In this document: positions 21,151 to 31,770 of the stretch, piece after piece
Position numbering within the stretch: the stretch's first letter is position 1
How the letters are laid out: the number at the start of each line of letters is the position of its first letter
Source of the DNA: Clarireedia homoeocarpa
Taxonomy: Eukaryota; Ascomycota; Leotiomycetes; Helotiales; Rutstroemiaceae
Reading direction: 5' to 3'
Assembly (NCBI GenBank): GCA_001465935.1
Contig: LNKV01000020.1
Span: 937,252-1,001,251 of the forward strand
Length of the DNA stretch: 64,000 bases
The notes under the pieces: generated by a model
The model's input: only the letters and a program-made list of their open reading frames with translations
Databases searched by the model: none
What the model was told of the DNA's origin: nothing
Translations under genes and position numbers: made by a program

Positions 21151-22677
21151 TCAGTCAGTCTTCCCCTTACCACTCCTCCTCCTCCTATTTCTACTTCCCA
21201 GCAAATACTCTTTCCCAATCAACAACTTCACCACCCCATACAACCCCGCCCACGGCCTATTCCTCAACACCCACCCCCTCCAGCCCTCCACCTCCTCATC
21301 CTCCACATGTCCACCCCCTACCTTTTCCCAAATACTCTTCAAATAACCCGCTCCATACTTCTCCCTCAACACATCATACCTCTCCCCATCATAGATCTCC
21401 GCAAACTCTTCCTTCGTATAGTACGCCCTTGCATATAAAGTTTTCTGCCCACCCAACTCCCTAACCTTCGTCTCGATCTCTCTGTTCAAGCGCACAAACT
21501 CCTTACGGTCTTTTGGCCCGGGACCCCAGATTCCGAAATTGAGAAGATGATCCACGTCGGGGCTGGCTGCGCCTACGAGCGTGTAATGCTTCGTGCTTCG
21601 GCTGGTTTTGATTGGACAGAGCCATAGTGGGTAGGATCCGAACTTTTCGTTAAGATAGGAGAGGAATGATACGCAGTTTGGATATGGGATGCCGATGTCT
21701 TGGATGATGTATTGTGAGGCGAGATTGCTTTGATGGAGCGCAGAGTACATTGTTGCGCTATCCATGAATGGGTTTAGTAGAAATCGGGTGAGGCGATTGA
21801 AGGGAGTGAAGAAATATTTGAAGGCATAATAGCCGCCCCAAAAGGCTCCACGATCATAGCGGAAGAGATATGAGGCGGTGGGTATGCACTCTGTGTTGAG
21901 ATTGCTTATATAGGACCTATCGAGGTACTTGCGAGCATGGAGATAGAACCAGGGATCGTGAGGACGAGAGAATGAAGTGATCTTGAAGGATTCTGGGTCA
22001 TCTGCAAATGTCCCCGTCATTATGACACCTGTATCCTTCGTATACATTATACCATCCAGGTATTCTATCCCTTTCCCATCATTTACATATTCCTCAATCT
22101 TCTCTATCGCCTCCTCAGCACTAAACACCGGATGGTAAGTCAATTTCACATACTTCCCCGCATCCACCAGTTGCACTTCAACAAGCGTTGTAATACCCAA
22201 TGTGCCGAACGAGGAAGCCGCTCCATTAAATAGATCTTCTCGTTCAGTAGGGGATGCGTTTACGATTTCGCCAGTTGGAAGAACCATCTCGAACCAATTG
22301 ATCGTCTGGTCAAAACAGCCGTGCTTAAAACTACTACTTTCACCACTTGTACCGGCGAATCCTCCTCCTACAGTTATACTCGGCAATTCCATCACAACCA
22401 GTGGAACGAGATTGTATTCAAGGGCTGCGGCCACTAGGGCTCGCATTGAGACATTGGGCTCGACGAGAGCGGTCTTTCGTTCTGCAGAAATGGACAGGAT
22501 GTGAGTGAGGGACGTAGTGTCGATGATCTGGGTGGGATCGAGGTTTGGCGGGTTGGTCGAGCTGCTGCTGCCATGGTAGATCCGAAACGGGGTCTGCCGG
22601 AGATGGAAATCGTGGACATGTCGAGATATCGCTGCTACGGCAGTGTCGTGGTCTGCTTTTGTGTAGCTTTTACTCAT
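21151..22677 (-). CDS. Delta24-sterol reductase-like FAD-binding oxidoreductase
   Basis: Flavoprotein of the DHCR24/DIMINUTO group, which in other eukaryotes reduces the sterol side-chain Delta24 bond with NADPH. Intronless, 508 aa from the ATG at 22677. The longer frame to 22854 adds sequence unlike the family. The FAD-binding (type 4) domain shows ALVEPNVSMRALV, then LPSITVGGGFAGTSGESSSFKHG with the conserved glycines, and VLPTGEIV. Further family-like segments are GTLGITTLVEVQL and LYARAYYTKEEFAEIYD near the C-terminus. The length agrees with the family (about 500-520 aa). Fungi mostly make Delta24-alkylated ergosterol, so the true substrate may be another sterol or lipid. I see no clear transmembrane anchor. 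Confidence 0.88.
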   Translation of the reverse strand: MSKSYTKADHDTAVAAISRHVHDFHLRQTPFRIYHGSSSSTNPPNLDPTQIIDTTSLTHILSISAERKTALVEPNVSMRALVAAALEYNLVPLVVMELPSITVGGGFAGTSGESSSFKHGCFDQTINWFEMVLPTGEIVNASPTEREDLFNGAASSFGTLGITTLVEVQLVDAGKYVKLTYHPVFSAEEAIEKIEEYVNDGKGIEYLDGIMYTKDTGVIMTGTFADDPESFKITSFSRPHDPWFYLHARKYLDRSYISNLNTECIPTASYLFRYDRGAFWGGYYAFKYFFTPFNRLTRFLLNPFMDSATMYSALHQSNLASQYIIQDIGIPYPNCVSFLSYLNEKFGSYPLWLCPIKTSRSTKHYTLVGAASPDVDHLLNFGIWGPGPKDRKEFVRLNREIETKVRELGGQKTLYARAYYTKEEFAEIYDGERYDVLREKYGAGYLKSIWEKVGGGHVEDEEVEGWRGWVLRNRPWAGLYGVVKLLIGKEYLLGSRNRRRRSGKGKTD

Positions 22678-23407
22678 ACTGAGACTCAAGAAGCTCCAGA
22701 GGAAAGCAATGACCTGGGCTGGACAACAAGAGAGACTCTGAGGTTTCCCTGGTGTAAACCGCGCTTGATGACGCTGGCGTGATATAACCGCAAGCTGACC
22801 TTCAAGAGTCAAAGGATCCCCATATAACCAGTCGGTGAATTGACAGTCTGCCAAAAAACAAATAACACTAAGCTTAACTATTATAGCTTGATTGAAGCTT
22901 CACAGATGCGTGCTATCCTCGGAAGACTCGGAAGTAAGAAAGCTCATGAGCTACGGTATGCACACGACCAGGGGAAAAGAACGAAGAGTGAAGCTTCGAA
23001 GAAACCTGAGATATACTTATCTGGAGATGCATTTTGAACCTGTTAATGTACCGTACTTTATACGCAGGAACCTATTATGGCAGGAGGCGCTTAAGTTGGC
23101 AGGATCTCCACGAGCGAGGGACGACCTTGTGCGCAATAGTGGGGGGTTGCAACGACATGTAATCTTACTCATCTCCACAAACATAGATCTCCAAGAAATA
23201 TTTTTGATGCAAATAAGTATACATGTATGTCCTGTGAAGTTTCGTGCTTCTGACCGCTGAAAGCAAACGCCATATGTACAACTCAATCGATTTTTCTCGA
23301 GAGCCCCAATTCTTGGCACCTTCCGTAGTGCAAGATCAGACAAATCGCACGCCAAAACCGTCCAAGTACGCCGTCACCATGCGTGAATTCATAACCATCA
23401 ATCAAAT
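22678..23407. other. Intergenic, 0.7 kb
   Basis: Promoter side of the sterol-reductase-like gene and 3' flank of the CCC1-like gene. No gene or repeat is supported. Confidence 0.4.
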
Positions 23408-24693
23408 TTATACAGCAGGAACCGAACCCCCTTCATTGAACAATCGAACCAGTCCCATAGCTGCAGCTGCCGCAGCAGATCCAACAATGACCATTTGGAT
23501 ACCACCAAAGCAAGCCTCCTTGATGTTCTTAGATCCTTGCCATCCCATCACCACTGCAGTCTTCACATATCCGAAAACGAATAGGGTGAACACCATGATG
23601 CCAATTGATATGTACAACCCGGTATATACCTGGTCGACGCAGAAATAAGGTAAAAGAGGTAGCAGTCCGCCCAAGAAGTATCCCATCGCAATGGTAGTAG
23701 CCGACACCAGTGCCCGCGACGCTGCGGGTTCTTCTTCGCAATGCTGGAATTGCATAACGAAGTCAACCAAGCGAGGTGATCCGGAAAGGTGGTTCGTGAG
23801 ATCCTCAAGAGTGTGTTTTGGTAGGTTATAGGGCGCGAAAACTTCAGCGACGTCTGCAAGTACACCCTGAATGTCGGTCTCGATAAGTCGTTCGGTTTCT
23901 TCCTTGGTGGCTCTGTATGAAGCACTGTGCAAGCGAGTCAGACTATGTTGTTACGGCACCTCGAAAGGTCGACTTACAGTTCACTCTTAGCACCCAGATA
24001 TCCGCCCAATCCCATCGATATCGCACCGGCGATCAGTTCTGCAAGTCCTCCGTATATCACCACATGTGTGCTTCCCAATGCAGATAGCCCCGCAGTGAGC
24101 GCAAACGGAACCGTTAACCCATCTGAAAGTCCAATCGTCGCATCTGAGATAATTCTGGCATCGATTCTGAAAGCTCTCTTCTGCGCTCCCTTCTCTAACC
24201 TTCCGTCTTGCTCTTCTAGATCCAAGGTGCTATCATCAGAATATGATTCCTCTGGGTCTGAAGAAGGTAGTTGGCTGGAGCGTCCATTCTCGTGTCCCAG
24301 TAATGGTTGCCTCGATACAGTGCTCCAATCAACAGGACTATTATACTGCGAAGACTTAGACTCGCGGTTAGATTTTCGTTTCGAGATTGTAGATTGTTGG
24401 AAAAAGATATTCTTCAGACCGACGAGCGATAGGACTTTTACGAAGGACATGGTTGGGGGCAAGTGTTTAACTGACGATCTATTTCTTCGTAGATTGGGCC
24501 GTGATGTATTCTTAAAAGGTCTTGAGGTAGATGCCGATGTCGAGGCAGAGGAGGGAAGATCTCTCAAACTTGCATCCGTGGGCGAGGGCGAAGATGGTTT
24601 CAGGACCGAACGAGTGCTGGGTTTGATGGTCGGGTCTCGATTCTGTAGTCGCTCGTGCTTTGCCAGATTGTTTGGCGGATCCTCTGCGACCAT
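23408..24693 (-). CDS. CCC1/VIT1-family vacuolar Fe2+/Mn2+ transporter
   Basis: Predicted vacuolar membrane carrier that moves cytosolic iron and manganese into the vacuole. Two exons, 24693-23978 and 23924-23408, with a 53-nt intron (GTAAGT...CACAG), give 410 aa. The first 170 residues are Ser/Arg-rich and probably cytosolic. The CCC1 domain then starts with RIISDATIGLSDGLTVPFALTAGLSALG (first membrane helix, with the Asp typical of the family) and YGGLAELIAGAISMGLGGYLGAKSEL. After the intron come the cytosolic helix ATKEETERLIE and three hydrophobic segments ending near the C-terminus. The splice gives AKSELASYRATKEE without a gap. The acidic cytosolic metal-binding helices are partly visible. 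Iron versus manganese preference cannot be read from the sequence. Confidence 0.9.
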
Positions 24694-25586
24694 GTTGATG
24701 TCTTATATGTTTTGAAAGTCCGGGCTGGCCCTTTCATTCTTAATGCGACGCAGATTTAAGTGGGAAGTCGATTCCAATCATCATGACGGCCGATTTTGCC
24801 CTCAACCAGGAGGAGCTGGACTTGTTTGTCTGGATGCCACGGTCAGCATAATTGTAAGGGTGCTGATTGGCTCGCTTCGTGAATGTATGCTTAATACATG
24901 ATTGTTGATTGGCCAATGTATTTCATGCAGGAGCCAGGAATCAATTCTTTCTAACTTACTCGTAGTTAGCTCTTTTATGTGGCAGGGTGGGGTACTGGAG
25001 TGTCTCCGTTCTGAGCTTGGCTGGGAAAGGATAGCGAGGATACGAAGTACTTTGCAGGAACCTGCTTTTTCCACTCCACATGGGGCATTGTTTGGTCAAT
25101 TGAAGAGGAGCATTCGGAACTCTGTATGCATTGAAGTGAAGGAATTTGCTCGCCTCTCCTTGATGAATCTGGCTGCAATATTTTGGCCGACTACTTCGTA
25201 CCAAACACCTTCTCCATCTCAAAAAGCCGACGTTGACTTCGGGTATGTTGGTCGTGGTTGGTACAAGTACGGAAGTACATAGATACAACACACTATACAA
25301 GGACAGTACGGACGGACTTCCAAATGGAGATGCGGAGTGGGTTGTCTTGATGCTGGTTATGAGTTATGATGTAAGATGTAGAGCAAACAAGTTCCATTTC
25401 AACATGTCCCAAACAGTACTGTATCTCAACTCATGAGAACCCCTTTACCCCTGAGGAGCTACCCCGTTGTCGCATGGACGGAGATCCCAATACATCGCCT
25501 CAACCCCTCCATCGTTGAAGTAGCCTTTGAAGTAACCTTTGAAGTAAAGCAACCTATCACCCATCCAAACTTCATCCCTCCAATAG
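24694..25586. other. Intergenic, 0.9 kb
   Basis: Promoter side of the CCC1-like gene and 3' flank of the 69-aa gene. Overlapping short frames lack recognisable features. Confidence 0.4.
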
Positions 25587-25796
25587 CTAAGCTCCTCCCT
25601 CCCTTTTTGCGTACTCTTCCTCAATACGTTCTTCGTATAGTCTCTCTGCAGCGAGTGCTTCCTCGGACTTTTGCTCCGGTTGATTAGATGTGTTTGTCGG
25701 ATTGTTGGAAGCATTCGAGGTAGGCACGGCGGAGTCTGTGGCGGAGTTGGGTGCAGCGTTCGAAGATGTCGATGGGGTTTCGGTGAAGGACGGCAT
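25587..25796 (-). CDS. Small conserved-looking protein, 69 aa
   Basis: Intronless short gene. The N-terminal two-thirds is Ser/Thr/Asn/Pro-rich and probably disordered. The C-terminus AAERLYEERIEEEYAKREGGA is a charged amphipathic helix ending in Gly-Gly-Ala. From memory I associate this kind of ending with small uncharacterised ascomycete proteins, but I cannot verify that here. No signal peptide or membrane segment is seen. Function is unknown. Confidence 0.55.
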   Translation of the reverse strand: MPSFTETPSTSSNAAPNSATDSAVPTSNASNNPTNTSNQPEQKSEEALAAERLYEERIEEEYAKREGGA

Positions 25797-26695
25797 GTTG
25801 TACTAGTAGTGGTATTCTTATAGACAAATGACTTGAGTATCTGGATACTGTAGTAGATGATATATCACGATGAGGAGAGAAATAATAAACAACAAGCAGA
25901 GAATCCGAGTTCTTGAGCATGAGCTTCGACTTTTAACCCCTCGAGCCCCTCACTCTGAGCGATGTGTGGCGGTGGCGTCATCAACTGTGGCTGAGCCAGA
26001 ATTTTCGCGGCTCCCCTTTCCCCCTAGTGCCCCTCGCGCCCCTCTCACCCCACTATCCCATCCCATCCCACTATTTGTCTTTCCGCTCTCCAACCTCCGA
26101 AGCAAATTTTCACGTCCCATACGGCATTCCAAGTGCCGAGGCTGAATATCTGCTCTACAGGTTAACCGGTCAACTCCTAGGAACTTGCCAATTGCTTGGT
26201 TGGATACTGGATACTGTATGTAAGATTACCAGGTACATCGTATCCACCCGTTTCCTAGTGGCTGACCGGTTACATAAAAATCTTACCTTTGAGATTCTTG
26301 TCCAGCAGAGTAAGATGCATAAGGGAATGCTATCTGGGGTCGAAACGAAACGCAATGGAGAAACCAAGATTTGATGGGAAGTTTTCCTTCCAAGGCTTTC
26401 ACATCATCGAACTATGCTGCGCTGCACTGCATCTGCCGCATCGATACAATATTCCAACCTCTTGGATCTGAGCGGTTCGTTCTAAACCCTATGGTGGACC
26501 CTTATCTATCTATTATCTAGTATCACCGAGGACTTGTAGTGAGATGGTTGGACAAAACATGCCAGGATCAAGGACAGGCTTGCGGAGCTGCAATTCTAGC
26601 CGGTGAATCGATGACCGTCTTAGCTTGTCCTTTCATTTCACCATTTTACTCGGCCGCTTTCCTTTCGTTTCTCACGAGACTCATCTCGCTGCAAG
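25797..26695. promoter_or_regulatory. Divergent intergenic region of the 69-aa gene and the permease
   Basis: A 0.9-kb spacer between divergently transcribed genes, so both promoters must lie here. It contains C/T-rich stretches and CCCATCCCATCCCA-type repeats at about 26056-26070. No specific binding site is claimed. Confidence 0.4.
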
Positions 26696-28856
26696 ATGTC
26701 TTCCTCTGCTTTCGAACTCCCTCATTCTGCTGGTGCAGAATACATTGCATCCGATAAGCATGCCGGGAATGCACCTCCTCGGTATGAAAAGCACGAGGAA
26801 GGACTACTTGAGTCACCTATCACATCGCCGGTCATAGAAACAACACATGATTCTACCCATCGCCAGTTACGACCAAGACACATTCAATTGATTGGTATTG
26901 GTGGCACTATTGGAACTGCTCTTTATGTTTCGATTGGCAAAGGATTGATCAATGGAGGTCCTGGAAGTTTGTTCCTGGGTTTTACTATTTGGTACTTATA
27001 GCCAGCCGTTTTCTTTTTTTCTTTTTTTTTCTTTTCTACCCTTCGTGTTGCATCGACCAATCACTAGATTTTATCGCATAGCACTAAGGACAATACACCT
27101 CTTATAAAAATCTATGTATCACAGGGCTAACGATTTGGTGGCAGGTGCACATTCATTCTGGCTATCACAAATGTTAGTGGTTTCTCCTGTCAATGCTCAG
27201 GGGTCAATTTGAGCTAACGAAGATGTAGTGTATGGCTGAAATGGTAACTTACTTACCCATCTCTTCCCCATTCATTCGTTTTGCTGGTCGTTACGTCGAT
27301 GAAGCATTCGGGGTTGCTGCAGGGTACAACTTCTTCGTGTTTGAAGCTGCGCTTGTCCCATTCGAGATTGTCGCTTGTAACGTGATCATCCATTACTGGA
27401 GCGACGCTGTACCCGCGGGAGGAATTATTGCCATTGTAATTGTCTGTTACGGGTAAGTTCCTGCTCTGAGGTCTGGTATCGTGGCTGACAAGATAGATTT
27501 ATCAACATTTTCGCAGTCAGGTGGTACGGAGAGAGCGAGTTCTACCTGGCTATGGGGAAAGTTCTACTCATCGTAGGGCTAATCTGTTTCACTTTTGTTA
27601 CCATGCTCGGTGGAAACCCTCTACATGATCGATTTGGGTTTCGTTTCTGGAGCACGCCGGGTGCCTTCACTGAATTTTACAAGACTGGATCTCTGGGTCG
27701 CTTCCTTGGATTTCTACAATGTTTGATTCAAGCTTCTTTCACTATTGCTGGACCAGATTACGTCTCCATGGCAGCTGGTGAAGCTGAAAATCCTAGAAAA
27801 GTAATGCCGAGGGCATACAATGGAGTATTCTATCGCCTGACAGCCTTCTTCGTGCTCGGAAGTTTAGCAGTTGGCATCCTGGTCCCGTATGACGATCAGG
27901 AGCTCAAGGATGCGTTCACAAACGGTCTACCAGGCGCCGCAGCATCACCATATGTAGTTGCTATGAATCGTCTTCAAATCAAGGTTCTTCCTGACATTGT
28001 CAATGCTATGGTGCTCGGAGCAGCCTTTTCCGCCGGAAACTCCTATGTTTACTGTGCCTCTCGATCACTCTTTGGGCTCGCCCTTGAGGGCAAGGCTCCA
28101 CAATTCCTCACTAAGTGTACGAAACAGGGTGTACCTATCTATTGCGTCGGAGTTACCCTCGCAATTGCCCTACTCTCATTCCTGCAGGTCTCCAATAATG
28201 CTGCGGTTGTGTTGCAGTGGTTCGTTAACCTTGTGACTGCGAGTCAATTGATCAATTTCTCCGTCATGGCATATACTTTTATCTGTGTAAGTTGCAGGTG
28301 TTTTCTGTACACCACCTCAGAGACTGTCCTTCTCCTTCACTTCACCGATGACAGGCGTAGCCTCGATTATCATACATACAGATACTGACGCTCAAATATA
28401 GTGGAAGAGAGCCTGCGACGTGCAAGGGCTAGACCGAAATACCCTACCACACAAAAGTTTCTGGCAACCTTTCTGCGCATACTATGCGCTAACTGGTTGT
28501 TTCATCATGGCATTTGTCGGGGGCTACACCGTCTTCCTACCCGGTAAGTTTATACATAACATAACCAGCCATCTATCTATCCATTCATACGTGTTACCAA
28601 AATACATAAAAAAAAAATTAACCAAACCAAAGGCAACTGGGACATTCCCACATTCCTATTTTCCTACGCCATGATCGGCGTCTTTCCAGTCATCTTCGTG
28701 ACTTGGAAATTGATCAAGAAGACGAAATGGCTGAAGCCGGAAGAGGTGCAGTTGAGGACACGGGAGGTGGAGGAAATTGAGGAGTATACGCGGAATTATG
28801 TGGAGCGCATGCCAAAGACGAGGTGGCATGGATATGTGGACAGAATTTTTGCTTAG
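26696..28856 (+). CDS. Amino-acid permease (APC/YAT family)
   Basis: Plasma-membrane proton-coupled amino-acid transporter. Six exons encode 567 aa: 26696-26991, 27145-27172, 27229-27452, 27497-28286, 28402-28543 and 28633-28856. Phases agree at every junction. A hydrophilic N-terminus is followed by the diagnostic first helix RHIQLIGIGGTIGTALYVSIG. Next come EMVTYLPISSPFIRFAGRYVDEA, GPDYVSMAAGEAENPRKVMPRA and about twelve hydrophobic segments in all. The C-terminal WHGYVDRIF is typical of fungal members. The 28-nt second exon encodes CTFILAITN and would be missed by an ORF scan. Substrate specificity is not evident. Confidence 0.92.
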
Positions 28857-28862
28857 GAGGGT

Positions 28863-28878
28863 GGGGGGGGGGGGGGGC
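28863..28878. repeat. Poly-G tract just after the permease stop
   Basis: A run of about 15 G residues begins within ten bases of the permease stop codon. It is G-quadruplex-prone in principle and also a likely sequencing-length artefact site. Confidence 0.7.
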
Positions 28879-29117
28879 AAGGAGGGAAGATACTTGTTAG
28901 CTAGATAGATACGCAGAAAAGCGAGCTGGCGCGCGATGCGAGATGGAGGTGTATACGGGAGCCCAATGGATTTTTATTGTTCTATGCATGCATATACATA
29001 TCTAGCCTAATTAAGCCTAGCTAGCCGCACCAATCATCATAACGCGGGGCGCACACCTCCACCTAGATTTCCAACCTCAATGACATCACATCAATTCTCA
29101 TCCCCCCTTTCCGAACA

Positions 29118-29570
29118 ATGCAGCGTCAAGCAGCCAACAGCGCAGTTATCGCCCAATTGCAACGTAAAAAATTCGAACTCGGAAAATCCAAGTCGGCGTC
29201 ACGTCTCGAAGTCTTCGCGCGCATTAACGGCGAGAGACCAAAGCATGAAGCGGTGTCTAGCCACGAAGAGTCGGCGAACATAGAATTAATTGAAACACCT
29301 TGCTTGGATGAACGAAAGGGGAAGAGGAAGGGAGAGGAGCGTGGGTTGGTTGAGGTGGAGACAGGTAGCGTGAGGTGGAGGGTGGAGGTGAGGGTGAGAC
29401 TGAGAGTGAGGGTGAGATCTACGAGTGGGTGGGGGTTTGAGGCTCTGCTGAGCTTGGACTTCCTGGCTTTCCCCAATTTTAAAGCAATGCCAGGATACGA
29501 TCAGTGCATACGAGCCATTGACGAAGGACTCGAGAGCCTTTTCGATCGGCGAGGGCTGTTGATGTTTTGA
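29118..29570 (+). CDS. Uncertain 150-aa open frame
   Basis: The ATG at 29118 opens MQRQAANSAVIAQLQRKKFELG, a plausible polar N-terminus. The middle is encoded by a GGTGAG/GTGAGA-type simple repeat giving alternating Val/Arg residues. It overlaps antisense debris described below. No domain is recognised; it may be only a chance frame. Confidence 0.2.
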   Translation: MQRQAANSAVIAQLQRKKFELGKSKSASRLEVFARINGERPKHEAVSSHEESANIELIETPCLDERKGKRKGEERGLVEVETGSVRWRVEVRVRLRVRVRSTSGWGFEALLSLDFLAFPNFKAMPGYDQCIRAIDEGLESLFDRRGLLMF

Positions 29571-30960
29571 ACTGCCATCAATCAGTATTGCCTTGTCGTC
29601 TTTGCCGTTCTGCTTCCTGTCGAGCGCGACGTTTGCGGAATATGATACTTCCCGTAGGACCAGCTGAGCAGGCAAGGCATTCAGAAAGAGATCGACAGGT
29701 ACACCCACTTGTTCCTTTAGATGCCCGGTTTCATAGAGCCATGTCGCGAGTTCTTCCTATTCTGTAAGACCGAGTTGCTGAGGCTCTGCTAAACCTCATA
29801 TAAAACGCCTTTTTCCATGCTGTGGGAGGGTCACTCGATGCCCTGCACGCGTGAAACTAGCTGCATCTCTTCGTAATCCTTTCAAAGGGGCCCCAACTGG
29901 TCGAAAGTCGACTGCAATCAGAACATCATCCGCCATGAGTCGTTTAGGGAGACCCCCTTGGACGACACATCATGTCTGCAGCTTAGGTTTTATCTCTGCA
30001 ACTATTTTCAAAAACGTAACTCGGCAGGGACAAACAATGTATGAAGCGTTTCAATGCAACAGGCATGCTTTCAATTGGCTTAAATCGCCCAAGGCGAAAG
30101 CTGCACATAAGATATATCAAGAGGCCATCCTCGAGATTATTTATCAATGACTTCTTCTTCAGAATTGTCAACTTGGCCGTACATACAATCAAACATCGCT
30201 CATGATTCCTCTACTAAGGGTTTTAGTCTTATCCCCTCACCGAAGTCGGCTCCAACAGTCAAGGGCGAGATACGACATACCCCACTCGAACCGGTGAGCG
30301 CTGTCAGGCTATTTCTTCCAATAAAGGCTATGCATGATAATGCCCTTTTATGCAAGCCATGTCAATACACGTGTGATCTCTCCTTCAATTGCTTACTCGT
30401 GGGTTTTTTTCATTTTCTTCATCTTCAAAAAGGGCATATTAGGCAAACACCCGTCGGAAAGATTTCACTCTTTAAGCAACTTTCTTTTACCCAGCCTCGC
30501 TGTATGTTTTGAGGTGCTCGAAGAGTCTCAGTGACAGCGGTGCCTTGCAAGCTGCCAAGTGCAACGGCCAGAATTGATCTCTCATGTCTACATGACGATT
30601 GACTCGGGCATTCGTTTCCAAAGCACAGCCTTCGTAGCCTTGCGAGCTTCCGCTCGTGCTCTATTGACTTGAGCAAATCGAGGCACGATTTTGCAAGCAA
30701 CGTCAAAAGCGTTCTCAAGGCAGTATCAAACACTACGAATACAGCCATGGCAGCGTTTGCCTCGCAGCTAATCCAATATTACAGTACCAACTATAATACT
30801 GACGCTGAAGCAGACGCGGTTTTGCCAGTCCGGCAATTTCCTCCACTCTAGGAATCACACACGAGCCGGTGAATATGGAATCGTACTGAACCTCCTCACC
30901 CACGAGCACATACCGATGGTGCTGAACGGAGCTGTCATCGATATGAGTTACAACCCTAAT
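29430..30960 (-). pseudogene. Decayed ankyrin-like gene (several broken frames)
   Basis: Protein-like segments on the minus strand lie in different frames. Around 30620-30490 one reads VDMRDQFWPLHLAACKAPLSL, and PLHLAA is the ankyrin-repeat hallmark. DTALRTLLTLLAKSCLDLLKS lies at 30745-30660, GLLIYLMCSFRLGRFKPIES at about 30140-30080, and PIEKALESFVNGSYALIVSW at about 29550-29490. The order suggests one large ankyrin-type protein now interrupted by frameshifts and stops. Boundaries are approximate and the identity of the parent family (for example a HET- or NACHT-linked ankyrin protein) is unknown. Confidence 0.35.
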
Positions 30961-31010
30961 CAACAATAATGCCTACCCGGTTGCCAACTATGCCCGCAAT
31001 GGCGTTTTTA

Positions 31011-31073
31011 CCCACCAACGCCCACCAACGCCCACCAATGCCCACTAATGCCCACTAATGCCCACCAATGCCC
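31011..31073. repeat. 10-bp minisatellite, six copies
   Basis: Tandem CCCACCAACG / CCCACTAATG units with period 10. Confidence 0.9.
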
Positions 31074-31295
31074 TGCTACCACAGAAAGCGACCAACGAGA
31101 ACAGCGGCCGCCATTGTGAACCTCATATCCGTAGGTTGATGGTTTTCATATAATCTTAATTGTGCGACGGAACTGCCATACTACTCGTTGGTACATCTGT
31201 TCCTCGTAGGTCGGGTCGTTTCAAGTCCATGAAATAATCGCAATGCCCTCTTAGAGAATTATGGACAAGTCAGTGCACGACTATGCCCACTTGTG

Positions 31296-31337
31296 GCAAT
31301 GCCCTCAACGCAATGCCCTCAACGCAATGCCCTCGAC
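31296..31337. repeat. 14-bp tandem repeat, three copies
   Basis: Three copies of GCAATGCCCTCAAC (the last with one change). A partial fourth, GCAATGCCCTC, lies about 55 bp upstream. Confidence 0.85.
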
Positions 31338-31770
31338 GCAAACGGATTTATACAGGTCACTTTCGCCTCTACCTGAAATTTTCACTGCATCTACTACGCA
31401 TGTTTCTACTCTTCTACTCTATACATCTCCTCTGATATACTTTAGCGTATATTGATTGCTTAGTTGAGCTCAAAACGCCCGGGGCTGTGAAACTTCTCAT
31501 CCGGCGTATAGTGAAGAAGCACACGACCTTCCTGGTGTTATACGGACGATATACAGCCTCCAAGGATACTATCAACACCATCTCGACTTAAACTAAGAAG
31601 CCATTGCCACCATCGAAATAGGTTTTACGGTGTTCAGTGTATGTCCACATTTAGATAGGCTTATTCCTCTTGATTCTGGCTGACGATACAATGAAAAGGC
31701 GTATTACCAGTTGTATATTTACACTTTCTACAAACCCAGTATTCGTTTCCACTAGTCCTGAGAAGCTAGC

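Larger units (their letters stand above)
30961..31770. other. Intergenic, 0.8 kb with minisatellites
   Basis: Lies between the ankyrin debris and the first C2H2 gene. It holds two minisatellites, both built around the word AATGCCC. No gene is supported. Confidence 0.45.

Noticed and set aside
23927..24715. 262-aa plus-strand frame
   Set aside because: Exact antisense of CCC1 exon 1, which has clear membrane motifs.
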